The position numbers and the translations under genes are program-made. Below, piece by piece: positions 53,459 through 64,000 of a stretch of DNA of 64,000 nt. Below the pieces are notes generated by a model, which did not search any database, was not told the origin of the DNA, and saw nothing but the letters and a program-made list of their open reading frames with translations. The DNA is taken from positions 5,456,001-5,520,000 of the forward strand of contig OZ005705.1 in NCBI GenBank assembly GCA_963930775.1. Reading direction: 5' to 3'. Every line of letters begins with the position of its first letter. Within the stretch, counting starts at the first letter, position 1. This DNA is from Cliona cf. orientalis (taxonomy: Eukaryota; Porifera; Demospongiae; Clionaida; Clionaidae).

Positions 53459-56400
53459 CTATAAAATTTCCAAATCCACATGTCTCACTTCTGGAGATTG
53501 TTTCTGAAATAAACAAATAAGGCAACTAATCCTCACACAAAACCGTTTCATACACTCAGAGCACTAACTTTTGGTAGAGCAGATAATGTGTATTGACTGT
53601 ACCTTTATTTCTTGTTCGATTCTGTCCACTTCTGATCCTAGAACGTCCACCACCTGCTCTCCGTGCTCCAAGATAAACCTCTCCAGTTCCTCCACTGTTG
53701 AAATCTTTTGGATATCCTGTGGAGTTGATATACAGTGTAAATTTTACGAAGGGAAAGTGGGGGAGAGGGGGCCTAGATATGACACTATTATTATTATGGT
53801 ATACTTGGTTGCTGTCTGCATACCAGCAGGCACAGTGGAGTCGATGCCATGCTGGGGAAAGCTAGTGAGGTGCAACAGGAGCCCATGAACTGCCTAAGGA
53901 GAGTCTGTGTATGTATCGTGCAGCCAGAAAATTTGCCAGGAAATTAAAATTTGGTGTTTTGGGAATCTTATAGTTATTGAGATCCCGTAGCAATCCATCA
54001 ATACGAATGCTTTGGGAGTTGAGACCAAGATTTGAATATTTCTGGCCATACAGTACATGTATTATGTACATGTATATCAACAGCCCAGTTGTGTCATTTC
54101 CAGTGCTCAAGGGCTCTTGACCACCTTCTTTGATGGGCAATCTTACCACAAGTACACTCTCCATGTTGAGGCTGTCAATGTGAGCCCTTGCCACCTCCCT
54201 CCCGTCAAAGTTCACCTCCGCCTTAAATCTAACGGTGTCAGCACCTGCCGCACAACAGAAAGGTCAAGTACAATAATATTATTACGATGATCAATACCTA
54301 CCCATGTCTGTGGCTTTCACATCGTGAATTGACCTACAGATCGATTGAATGAACAGCCACACTATTTGAAGCATAGCTCTCTCAGTGTTCCTCATTGTGG
54401 ATACACATACCTGATCATGATGTCGCTCTCTAGGAGGTCTGTGATCTGCTTCAGTCGATCAGGAGGGATAGATCTGCAAAGCACCAGTGACTCACTACAT
54501 GTACAATGTCATGTATGTTGCTAGGCCACCCCTCAATAATGGCCAAAATTTCATTCCACAATGGTGGCCACTATATGTACATGTACATGTACATGGCCCA
54601 CCAAAGATTATGGTGGATAGACATTTTACTAAGTAGGGGAGTACATGGCCCACCAAAGATTATGGTGGATAGACATTTTACTAAGTAGGGGACAGGAGTT
54701 AGGGCAGCATTCCACATACAAGGTAATGAAAGTGTGCCCTCACCTTCCAACTAAGGCGCTGCTGTTTCTCTGTATCAGAAAGAGAGCCACTACTCCAAGA
54801 AGACCTGAAAGTATAATAAGATACATACACACAACGTCACTCATACTTATGTTTGTCTGTCTGTACATACTATTCTGCATATTTATAATAGAGAGAGTTA
54901 GCACACTGACAAGGTGGTAGTATGTTCAGTATTGATCGCATCAACTCTAGGCAGCTACACTGTGGTATAATACACATGCAGTAATACTATAATAAATGAT
55001 ACTGGTTACAATGTAGATGTTGGTTTTGCATATTCTACAGAGCGGCAAAGTCACGAGTAGAATTGTGAAACCAACATCTAACTATTAATTTTTGGTAGCA
55101 GTCGCGACTGATCCGTTAACGTACTAATGACCCTCTATCACCTCTAACTATCCCACGATTTGGGGTTGAAAATTATGTTGCTATGGTTACTGCTACCAAA
55201 ACATCACACATCCCTGCAACAGACAAACACACGCTGAGCCTACCCTGCCTATGCATGTACATGGCATTTGTATGACTAATACAGACAGAGCCCAATGCAT
55301 AGGAGGTATTCTAATTAGAACACGTTTGCCATAGGCTGCAATGTACACTGTATGCCCATGCAACCCAGGTCAACCTGCTGAGTCAGCAAAACAGTACATT
55401 ACATATTTATTATGTGTGATAATAAAATGCACATTCCGCGAAAATCATGACCAACCTCCTCTGAGCCCAATGGTAATTAACCTCCCCCAGTCATGTGACG
55501 AGTTACTATAGCATAGTTACAGCAAGTTCACGTACCACCAATGGAGATTGAGCCAATGGCATCGTAGATAGCATTGCCGGTCATGTGGACCAGACCCAGA
55601 GCACTGGCCGCTATGAAAACTCCACCCACCGCCGCACTGTCCTCCATCAGTACTGCCACAGCCGAGGGGTCACGACCTCTGAGAACTGAAAGAAAGTACG
55701 TGTACATCTACACGACACTATAATAAACCGGTAAGCAATGAGTGTCATTAGGTAATGGTCGTCATTTAAGGCACTCTTTGAAAAATGGGGCCAGTCAGGT
55801 CCATTGAACCAGTAATTAAATTGCCATGGCCTAATTATACATGTAAGCCTTGATTTCATTAATATGTGGAGGGGGTGTACTGTGCAGTCCACCTAAGTAA
55901 CACGTCTGAATCTTCCAGCTGCCCAAGATGTCCACAATGGGGAGACTCCACAATCAAACATGTCTTCACGTACATGTAAGTGCGGCTTACCATAGTCCTT
56001 GAAGCTGACACCAGTCTCCATGGCACTCTTTCGAACCTGCTTAATGGCAGCCCACAGTGTTACTGCAGAGGGGGGCGGGGAAGGGGAAAAATATCAAGAC
56101 AAAATTATAACACTATATTCACTATAAGGGGAGCGAATGATAATTATCATTAAGACCTTGTCCACTGAGGCACACGGTAAAAGTTTACTATAAAGTATGC
56201 CAAAAGTGGATAATTAATTTTTTATGTCCAACATGTACTCACATCCTTCGACAACAGCCGATGCTCCCAGCACAGAGAGAGCCTGAGTTGATAGACGGTA
56301 GTTTATGCACTAAAGTTGGCATAATGCTTTAACAATCACTGACCACTGGAATGTTCTCCAATACATGTGGGTGGAGCAATCCCATGACGCCATGGTAACA

Positions 56401-58425
56401 GGTCACGCCCGCTCCCAGGAAGAAGATACCCACACCGCTAATCAGGGAGTAGACATAGCGAGCTCGCGACCAACCATAGCTGTGAATATATACAAAAAGA
56501 TGACCATCAAGGCTTGGATCATCGAGCTAATACTTTGACCTTGCCTCTTTGGATCTACATACATGTACTTCCAATGCTCTGATGTTCCCCCCCCTTTCAC
56601 TCTCTCGCCCCTCATCCTCCTCTCTCTATCTCTGATTTGCTCATACTTGTACTCATTAGCTTGTGAATGTATACTACAGTCTTACGGGTGGTTTGGATCT
56701 GGTATTCGGATGGACTGTGCTATCCCAAATGCCAGCAGACACTGATTGAGCATGTCAGCTAGAGAATGTATTGCCTCAGAGAGCATGGCGGCTGATCCCG
56801 TGTACAGAGTGGCCATCAGCTTGAACACAAATACTGCAAAATTGCTGTATATAGTAGAAAAACAACACTTTTGCTGCACTCTCCAGCTACAGGTTATAGT
56901 CAAACGATATTATGTTAGTTTACCTTGCAATGGCATAGAAGACAACTTTGGCTGACCCCCTGAGAAGGGATACCCTCTCAGCTCTGCCACCAAACATCTG
57001 GAGGATTGTCAATATACATGTAATATAATTATAAGGGATGCTAATAAGAGAACAAAATTAATGGTCGTCCGTGGAAACTTCCGGTATCACTAGCCTCTGA
57101 GGTACATGCACACGTTCACACACACACACATCCTACACACGCACAGTAGTCAATTACGGTCCAGGTTGGAGATGCATGATCAAGTACTAGTTTTATGCAA
57201 CAGATTTGTTTGTCCATAACACCTTTCATCATCAGGCTACCCTAAGATCATCCACACTCATTCCATAGCTGGTAATTTGGCTATAAAAACTTTAGGAATT
57301 GCAAACACGCACACACACCCCAACTCCACCCCCAACACACCTCTTTGTCAATCTCCTTTCTGACTTGTGTTTTATTGTACTTCTTGAGTTGAGCAATCAG
57401 TGCTCCCAGTCCCTTTCTCCTCCTCTCCTGCTCCTCCGCCAGATGCCGTCTGAGTTTCAGTTCATACTCCAGTACATGCCAGCTGCCCCAAACCTCCAAT
57501 GCCCTGAGAGAGAAGAGAGAGAGGGAGGGAGGAGAGAGATAGAGAGAGAAAGAGAGTGAGTGAGTGAGAGGGGGGAGAGGAAAATACGGAGAGAGAGGGA
57601 AAAGGGAAGAGAGAGAGTTAGAAAATCAACGGACTGTCCAATATGAGTACACAAAAATACATGTACCTTTTCTCTATGTCTGTTTTTAAGTAGCATTCGG
57701 TGAACTTTGAGCGTTCATCTGCACTCCTTATAGTCCTCTTTGGTAAGTCTTGTAAATCCCTACACATAGCGGCACCATATTATTATACAGATTCATTTGC
57801 AAGTGAATGATCAAAGGGGAGTGGTATGTGGTCAGGGTGGGGAAGAAGACAGAATAATGTACAATGTACATGTACATGTATTATGTACTTACTCCAGATC
57901 TAGGAGGTAGTCTGACATAGCCTTTGAAGCTGTCACAAACGTGTTCTGCCAGTAGGCTTTCACGCTGGGCGGTTGAACTTTGTAACCCCCTATAGCAACG
58001 TAACAATATTATGGATGACAATATTCTGGAAATTACCTCACTTATGGACGTCTACATATATACGAAAGGCACTGGCCCAAAAGCCCATTCAATTATTATA
58101 AATGCGCACATGCACCATACCTGTGTCCTTGGTGTTGTCGTTTCGATCGGATTGGCTGGAGTACAAGTGGTACTGAGTTATAGTGAGGTGTGTAGTAGAT
58201 TGTGATGCTGGGGTAGGCTTGCAGGGGTGTGACTCTATTGGAACACTGTTGAATAGACCAGCCACTGCCCTGGCATATGCTCCTGCTGATCCTAGACCGC
58301 CTACACTCCCGCTTAGTCCCCTCAATCGACCTGCAAGTGGGGCCCCGAGGGTAGCATAATTTTCAAAAATCATTTGAATCCTCGTGTCCTTCGAGCTTAC
58401 CCAAACACCTGTGGCAGATGTACAT
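53459..58425 (-). CDS. SLC30A9: SLC30A9/ZnT9 zinc transporter
   Basis: Seventeen minus-strand exons in continuous phase: 58425-58401, 58330-58121, 57989-57893, 57759-57667, 57503-57341, 56997-56924, 56844-56686, 56479-56344, 56282-56243, 56062-55991, 55685-55536, 54804-54744, 54473-54411, 54333-54302, 54244-54147, 53716-53603, 53503-53459; 543 residues (human about 568). SLC30A9 is the mitochondrial cation-diffusion-facilitator zinc exporter. Clear blocks: the DLPKRTIRSA region before a charged helix, GSAAMLSEAIHSLADMLNQC, SLISGVGIFFLGAGVTCYHG, RDPSAVAVLMEDSAAVGGVF, the cytosolic domain IHDVKATDMG to VRFKAEVNFDGREV, and the C-terminal SPEVRHVDLEIL. The basic N-terminus could target mitochondria. 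The first exon (25 bases) is the least certain. Introns hold a GA-rich tract and a 52-bp tandem duplication. Confidence 0.93.
54589..54692. repeat. 52-bp tandem duplication in SLC30A9 intron
   Basis: Two identical-looking copies of a 52-base unit (start GTACATGGCCCACCAAAGAT) at 54589 and 54641, preceded by a (GTACAT)n tract. Perfect identity points to a recent event or to a polymorphic minisatellite. Confidence 0.9.
57213..57300 (-). repeat. Dispersed repeat, body fragment (hairpin family)
   Basis: The minus strand reads AAAGTTTTTATAGCCAAATT and, later, GGTAGCCTGATGATGAAAGG, matching the body of the elements at 33430 and 52084. The hairpin end is missing. A related short fragment (GGCCATCACCTAGCAACCAA) lies at about 61953-61972. 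Confidence 0.6.
57505..57620 (+). repeat. GA-rich low-complexity tract
   Basis: Nearly pure purine sequence of GAGA/GGGA words in the SLC30A9 intron between exons 57759-57667 and 57503-57341. On the transcribed strand it is a polypyrimidine tract just before the acceptor. Confidence 0.8.
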
Positions 58426-58900
58426 GGCTGTACAGGCCAGGAGTGATACGGTCAGTCGAATAGTTCACTGGTAAACGACCAACATGAACAAGAAGACAAA
58501 TCCTTTAGCAAAAAGGAACCCTCGAGCAATAGTTTGCAAAGTTGACTGAGCTGAATGGCTGAGCAAGCTCTTGCATGCTCGCGTTCTCCAGTACATCCGT
58601 GACGTCACGTCTAAAAATTTTAGCATTTTACCCGACCACTGCCCGTAGTTTGCCCGGTCAAAATAGGCACACGGTTCCGCAATCAGACTTGCGTGCGCCT
58701 CGCACTGCAACACTGCAACTTTTACACTGCTTTTTCTCAATGTGCATTCTTCCTATCACATCACAACAACTCCCAGCGTGTCCTTCAGGTCACAGGGATC
58801 ATGTCAGTGTAAATTTCGACCCCACTCGCCTCTCGAAACTCGTTCTAACGGCTCGAAAAGCGACCCATGTCGAAACCAGCCCGTCCCGAGTAACGAAATC
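58426..58900. promoter_or_regulatory. Divergent promoter SLC30A9 / ubinuclein
   Basis: The 475 bases between divergent ATGs are richer in CpG than the surroundings. CCAGTACATCCGTGACGTCA (ending in a TGACGTCA CRE-type site at 58598-58605) is the clearest candidate element. Both genes are housekeeping types, so shared control is plausible. Confidence 0.5.
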
Positions 58901-61900
58901 ATGGCACTGGAAGCGTTTGTGAACGGGAAAAAGAAGAAAAAGGCCAAAAAAGTGGGTGAAACGTTGCGTCTCGAGGTGAACCTTGTCTTATCTTCAGAAG
59001 AGCAAAGCAACGAGTTCTTTTACCCGGCGCTGGTGGAGGAGCGGACGGATAAGGTGACCTTCAAGGCGCGTTTATGATGCATTTTCCACAAAAGAGTGTA
59101 TTGTGCATGGAGCTAGTTGCGGATGCTTGCATTTTTGGGTGGGTAGTTTTCAACAGGTGCTTGAAGGTAGCCATTTTAGTATGACGTCATTAGTATCACG
59201 TTAACATATGGCCTAGCGCCTTGCGCCTTTTGGGAGTATAGTACATGTACAGTGTACAATCTGCGCGTAGGTGTTGGGGATTTGATGCGCGCTGGCTGTG
59301 ATTTCTCTCATCGTAGCAAAATTCGAGCGAGGGCACTGAAGCTGATGACGTTGTAGATCCATTCGGAGAAGATGCCAATGAGCAGGCAAAGCTAGCTGCT
59401 ATTGCCAGGAGCTTTGAGGAGAAATATGTAAGCTAGGGCTGACGTGGCACATACAGGTAACCTGTAACTAAATCAGCTGTTGTTTTCCCCCTCAGGGACC
59501 AGGTACAGGACCCAAGAAGAAAAAGAGAAAACTTCAAGATCTTGTAAGATGATGGTGTATCATGCATAGCATAATAGCTGTATTGAAACAATATTCCTTG
59601 TTTAGGACTTGATTGACCGAGGCCATGGGTATGATATCACCGATTCTTTTGTGGATGATAGTGAGCTGGTGAGTGGTCTTGGACGACAGTGGGTTTTTTT
59701 TAATAATAATATTATGTTCCATGTAGTATGAGGACTTTGTTCCTCCTCAAGTGGAAACGGCACTGGGTGGGTTTTACATCAACACTGGTCAACTGGACTT
59801 CAAATGCCGTACTGACCTAGATCCAGAGTGAGTGCTCCTCCCTCCCTCCCTCCCTCCCTCCCCCTAGTTAATGCCCTATATCTACATTGTGTATGTTCTG
59901 ATTGTAGAGAGGCTGATTTTGTACTGAAGAAAAAGAAACCAAAGCTCAAAAAGAATCTAAGTCATCACAAAATCCTTGCTAGGTGAGCCTAGAAATTCAA
60001 CTACCCACAACTCCCCTACTACTCTCACTATTCTATTTCTCTTACAATAGCCAAAAGCTGAAAAAGGCAAAACAGGCTGCTCTGTTTAAGACGCCCAGTA
60101 AATCGGGGAAGAAGCTGCTGGCTGGCTCAGGAGTGTCTCCTCTCGTCAAGCAGACAAAAGTCAAACCAGAAAAGAAGCTTAAGAAGTCGAAGCTAACCTT
60201 TTCATCCAGTCCCGCCACATCCCTCTCGTCATCTGAAAGCTCCACCACAGCCTCAAATCTAGCAGTTCCCATCGGTGTTGGTGGCATAACTGTCCCTGTG
60301 TTTGATCCGGCTACTTCAGCTCTCTCTCAAGTGGAGACCTCCTTGGGTGCCCTACCAACCCTCGATGCCACCGATGAAGCTCCTCCCCCTCCCAAGGAAC
60401 CTCCTATTCTGCCAGAGTCTCTACTTCCTCCAGATGTGCTCACCAAAGTCAAGGACCTGGAAGAGGTGAACTGACTCTCTAACTAGTTAGCTCTCTCTCT
60501 CTCACACAGCACACACTCACACACTCCCTCTCTCACTCTCACTATGTAATTATGTGTATACATTATACACATGTTTCAGACTATCCGCTGGGATCAAGGA
60601 AACGGGAAGAAGCTCTCTCTTAAAACAAGAAGTGGCTATGATGAGAAATTGGTCGAGTAAGTACATGTACAAGTACATGTAGCTGTATACATGCACGTAG
60701 TTTATAGCTATGTCATGTCATAACAAACACATTAATTTTTAGGATTGAATTGCTTTGCAAAGCGGTGAACATGAAGATTCGAAATGTAGGAACATCATTA
60801 CTGTCATCTAAGATGTTCAGTTCGACTGTTGTGTACTTTTTCACCTTTTTAGGCCGTATTCGAGTTCTTGGCGTACAAGATGGGTGTGGCTAAAGGCACA
60901 CTGACCAAGAGAATGAAAGCTGTGCTCAAAAAGAGAGAGGTATAGTCGAGAATACGTAATATTATGCATGTATCGCCCCTAGTTCTCAAAGGAGGTACCT
61001 AGACTGCTCTGGTTGGGTTATGTTTGCCTCTGTGTGGGCATTGGGATAGTTTCCTGTATGCTAGAGATTGGTAGTATTGTCACTGAGATTATGATCTTTC
61101 AGGATGATGAACTGGAAGAGCCGCTACGGAAACTCAAAATGGGTAAGTTACATTGTGTGTGTTGTATGTACATGTATTATTATTGTACATACACTACCAG
61201 TATAGTGAGAATGCATGCTCATACACGCATGTACAGTGTAAGTAAATCAGATAGTTCTAATTTACTTACAGCTGTTGAGGAGAGCATGCCAGCCCAGATA
61301 GCCGAGTATGAAGAGGCAAAGCGAACAGAGTCTGTATCATCGGCAACAGACAGAGTGAGTGTACATGTTCAGTAGGTGTATACTTTGCCAAGAGTGGTTT
61401 GGATCTGATACCGTCTAGTGGGAGTATATAAGGCCAAACCCCACAGTATTTCATGTTTAATTTTGTATGCTGTATAGAGCTGCCAGATTACACCCATGCA
61501 GCTCAAATAATACATAAATTTGCCACTGTATATGATAGAGCTTTGATTCATGAATCTACATGTACATGTACATGTACATACATGTATGCATAATGTGTAG
61601 GCATTGGAGGTTGATGATGAAACCAAGATGGAGGATGTTTTTGATGACTCTGTGCTGAGTTTGCCCGGGTCTAGCCAGGTGGTGGGAGGGGCCAGTGCCC
61701 CGGGTACCCCGCTCCCACAGGAGGGAGGGGCCAGCAAGGCAAAGAAGGTGCTCGTCAGAAAGAAATACAAGTGGACAGATGAGATAAGGTACTAATGTGA
61801 TGTGTGATGACTGAGCTGTATTGGGGGAGGGGGGGAGAGCAATCGCTCCCCACCCTTGTTGGATCCCCCCCCCCCCCCCCCCCCCCCGAGATTTATACTG

Positions 61901-64000
61901 TAACTTTGACATAATGCACTCAGGGTAATACGTATGGCATGTACTTGAACATTGGCCATCACCTAGCAACCAAAGTAATATGCATATACCCACACTACTA
62001 CTACTACATGTATACACACATTGGTATGTACAGTACATTGAGGGGATTGCTTCAACATTTCTCTACATCCGCATGTGGTTTTCAATATTATGCTATTTCC
62101 CACCCTCATACCATTTCCCATTTCAAGTACACAGTAATATGTACATTTAGAATTTTTTCAAGGGAGGGGGCAAGGGGCTTTCCTGGCATACGGGGAGGAG
62201 GGGGGGGGCATACATGCAAGGGTCACTCACAGTCCCACCATGTACATACATGTATTATGTACTCTCCTGCTCATTTCAGGAAGCTGCTGTGTGACGTGGT
62301 GAGGATAAAGGTGGAGAGTGAGGAGAGAATTAACAGGATAACCCGTGGCAGCGGCGATGAAATCATCGGGGTAAACCAAGATTGACATATAAAATTAATG
62401 TATTATGTGTGTTTCATTCTTTTCTCGTCTCTCTCGTCAATGTAGCAATTTCTTGAAGAGAAGGTGAAGCCTTTCTGGCCGAAGGGATGGATGCAAAAGA
62501 GGTACGAATCGTGTTTCGTATGAGATTTCTTATTTACATAGCAATTTTAATAGCGTGCTGATGAAGATGTCTGAAGTAGCACATAAACACTTCACAAATC
62601 CACAGTAAGTGATCCAAAGTGCTTCAGTGTACCGTCAAATTATTTCAATATTAAATTTTATTATAATCTCTCTCTCTTCATCAACCAAACCAACTTTCCA
62701 AACCCAGGCCCAAGAAAGGTCAGTTAGTTAACTAGCAACTTCTGTAAGCCATTCCTATTGTGATAGTCCACCCTCTTTGCTGCTCTAGCTGTCGTCCCAA
62801 AGAAGGAGAAGCCTACCACAGTCAAGAAGGAGCCAGTGGACTCAAAATCGACTACCATACCAATACTCCCAAAGACGCCACCAGCTACGATATCTTCATC
62901 GGTCGGTGTTGCTTCTCTCTTGCAAACTTCAAAGTCAATTAGCGCACCCTCAACACCTTCTCAGAGATCCCTCCCCACAGACCCAAAGGAACTGGTGGCA
63001 TTTCTACTCAAAGACGATAATCTAAGAAGTGATGAGAAAACAAAAGAACTGCTGAAGAAGGTCGTACTCAGTCACGGTGTCAAGCTGATAAAGGAGAAAC
63101 AGGCGAGGACAGCGCAGTTGGCTAACAAGCCTAACATCGCAACAACGTCAACAGCAGTCAATGTTACAGCTACATGTAAGCAGTTGACTAAGCTTCACAC
63201 CACGAAGCCTGTTATGGTGGCACAGTCGGCAAAGCCCATCGCCCCAGTCGCCGTCGGAGTAGTACAGTCAGTCAGTAGCAAGCCTCGCATTGCAATCTCC
63301 AGCTCTGTCCTAGCTCTATCAGCTAGCAAGTTGGTGGATCCAAAATCTAGTCCTCCGAAAGCATCTGGTATCACTCTGTCTGGTAGCACCATCTCACCAA
63401 GTGCCACACAGCCTTCTGTGGTCAAGACAGGAAGTGGGCTATCAGGACTTGTGACTCGTGTGAGCACACCCTCTCCACCAAAGGCGGAAAAGAAAAAGGA
63501 AAGAAAGAAGAAAGTCGCAAAGGATTCACCATCACTCCCAGCTTCTTTGGCTAACTCAGGAGCTCTAAAGAACTCCACTGTGAAAGCTGCTGCTGGCTCG
63601 AATCCCCCACACATGCTGACGTCGACAGCTGGGCTTACGGGGCTCCCAGGGGTCCTTCAGTATATCAGCTCTAGTGGCAGTCCCCCTGTAATTAAGGTCA
63701 TCACTAAGGCGGCAGGTACCTTACAGCCTGCACAACCTGCATCAGCTGCTCCCACGACGATCATCACTACATCAGATGGCAGGTTGCTTCTAACTGGTGC
63801 GTCACAGTCCCAAGTTTCAATCACTCAGGCAAGTTTCAATTCTGGAAAATCGATTCCAAGCCAGTCCTCTGAGGGAGCCAAGCCAGGACGGGTGGATGGT
63901 AGTAGTACTGGACTATTGAAGACGAGTGGTAGTACTGACTCCACATCAGCCAGGTCAGTAGTAGGTGGAGCTTTATCATTCTCTCCAGGGAAACAACTCA
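58901..64000 (+). CDS. UBN1: Ubinuclein (HIRA-complex subunit), 3' partial
   Basis: Eighteen exons in phase: 58901-59053, 59317-59427, 59496-59543, 59606-59668, 59727-59827, 59908-59982, 60051-60465, 60580-60656, 60743-60785, 60853-60939, 61103-61142, 61272-61354, 61601-61788, 62280-62370, 62446-62501, 62554-62604, 62708-62718, 62789->64000; no stop before the window ends. Ubinuclein is the animal Hpc2 relative in the HIRA histone chaperone that deposits H3.3. The Hpc2-related domain is clear: DLIDRGHGYDITDSFVDDSE, then GGFYINTGQLDF. The middle domain is seen around KYKWTDEIRKLLCDVV and FLEEKVKPFWPKGWM. Lys-rich nuclear-localisation-type stretches occur at the start (NGKKKKKAKK) and after the HRD. 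The long last exon is Ser/Thr/Pro-rich and disordered. It has an 11-base exon. Ubinuclein 1 versus 2 cannot be separated. Confidence 0.92.
61865..61887 (+). repeat. 23-C homopolymer in ubinuclein intron
   Basis: An uninterrupted run of C in the 491-base intron 61789-62279; G-rich on the template strand. A (CCCT)n tract lies in another intron of the gene at about 59836-59865. Confidence 0.9.

Noticed and set aside
54506..54920. Plus-strand frames around the 52-bp duplication
   Set aside because: Intronic to SLC30A9, repetitive, and without family features.

Overview
The window is nuclear DNA of an early-branching animal, most likely a demosponge. The grounds are short GT-AG introns (often 60-120 bases), intergenic gaps of about 0.2-2 kb, AT-rich spacers full of small foldback repeats, and a mix of conserved animal/eukaryotic genes with poriferan-style ones: a MACPF-ApeC protein, a coiled-coil/GTPase/Death-domain protein, a NIDO protein with an ITIH-like tail, and a Cys-rich polytopic orphan receptor. 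The species call is inference. Exon models were built by hand from reading-frame continuity, GT-AG sites and family similarity, not from transcripts.

Layout. 1-9.3 kb (+): 3' part of a proline-rich PH/RhoGAP-like gene, then a complete 15-exon copine. 10.2-27 kb: a block of secreted, membrane or defence-type genes: MACPF-ApeC (-), an intronless PLP-dependent decarboxylase (-), a NIDO/ITIH-C secreted protein (-), an intronless Cys-rich multi-TM protein (+), and a coiled-coil GTPase with C-terminal Death domain (-). 28.6-40 kb: an intronless POT-like transporter (-), a decayed phosphatidylinositol synthase pseudogene (+) with transposon-derived inserts in its introns, an intronless secreted NHL protein (-) and a truncated duplicate of its 5' end, with many MITE-like foldbacks. 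40.5-44.4 kb: an orphan multi-TM protein with an acidic tail (+) and a small single-TM protein (-). 44.8-64 kb: housekeeping genes in three head-to-head pairs: centrin (-)/V-ATPase subunit c (+), a TrmH-family RNA methyltransferase (-)/NSUN7-like (+), and SLC30A9 (-)/ubinuclein (+, running off the window).

The housekeeping third is intron-rich and packed around short shared promoters, two of which hold perfect NRF1-type palindromes. The middle is looser, repeat-rich and contains several intronless genes. I think the most notable points are: a dispersed element ending in a 69-base hairpin whose two copies differ by five compensated stem substitutions; an NSUN7-like protein that has lost both catalytic cysteine positions; the CDIPT pseudogene; the NLR-like coiled-coil/GTPase/Death protein near a MACPF-ApeC gene; a 44-bp perfect foldback flanked by a 9-bp target duplication; and a 382-bp inverted-repeat element carrying a tRNA-like promoter.
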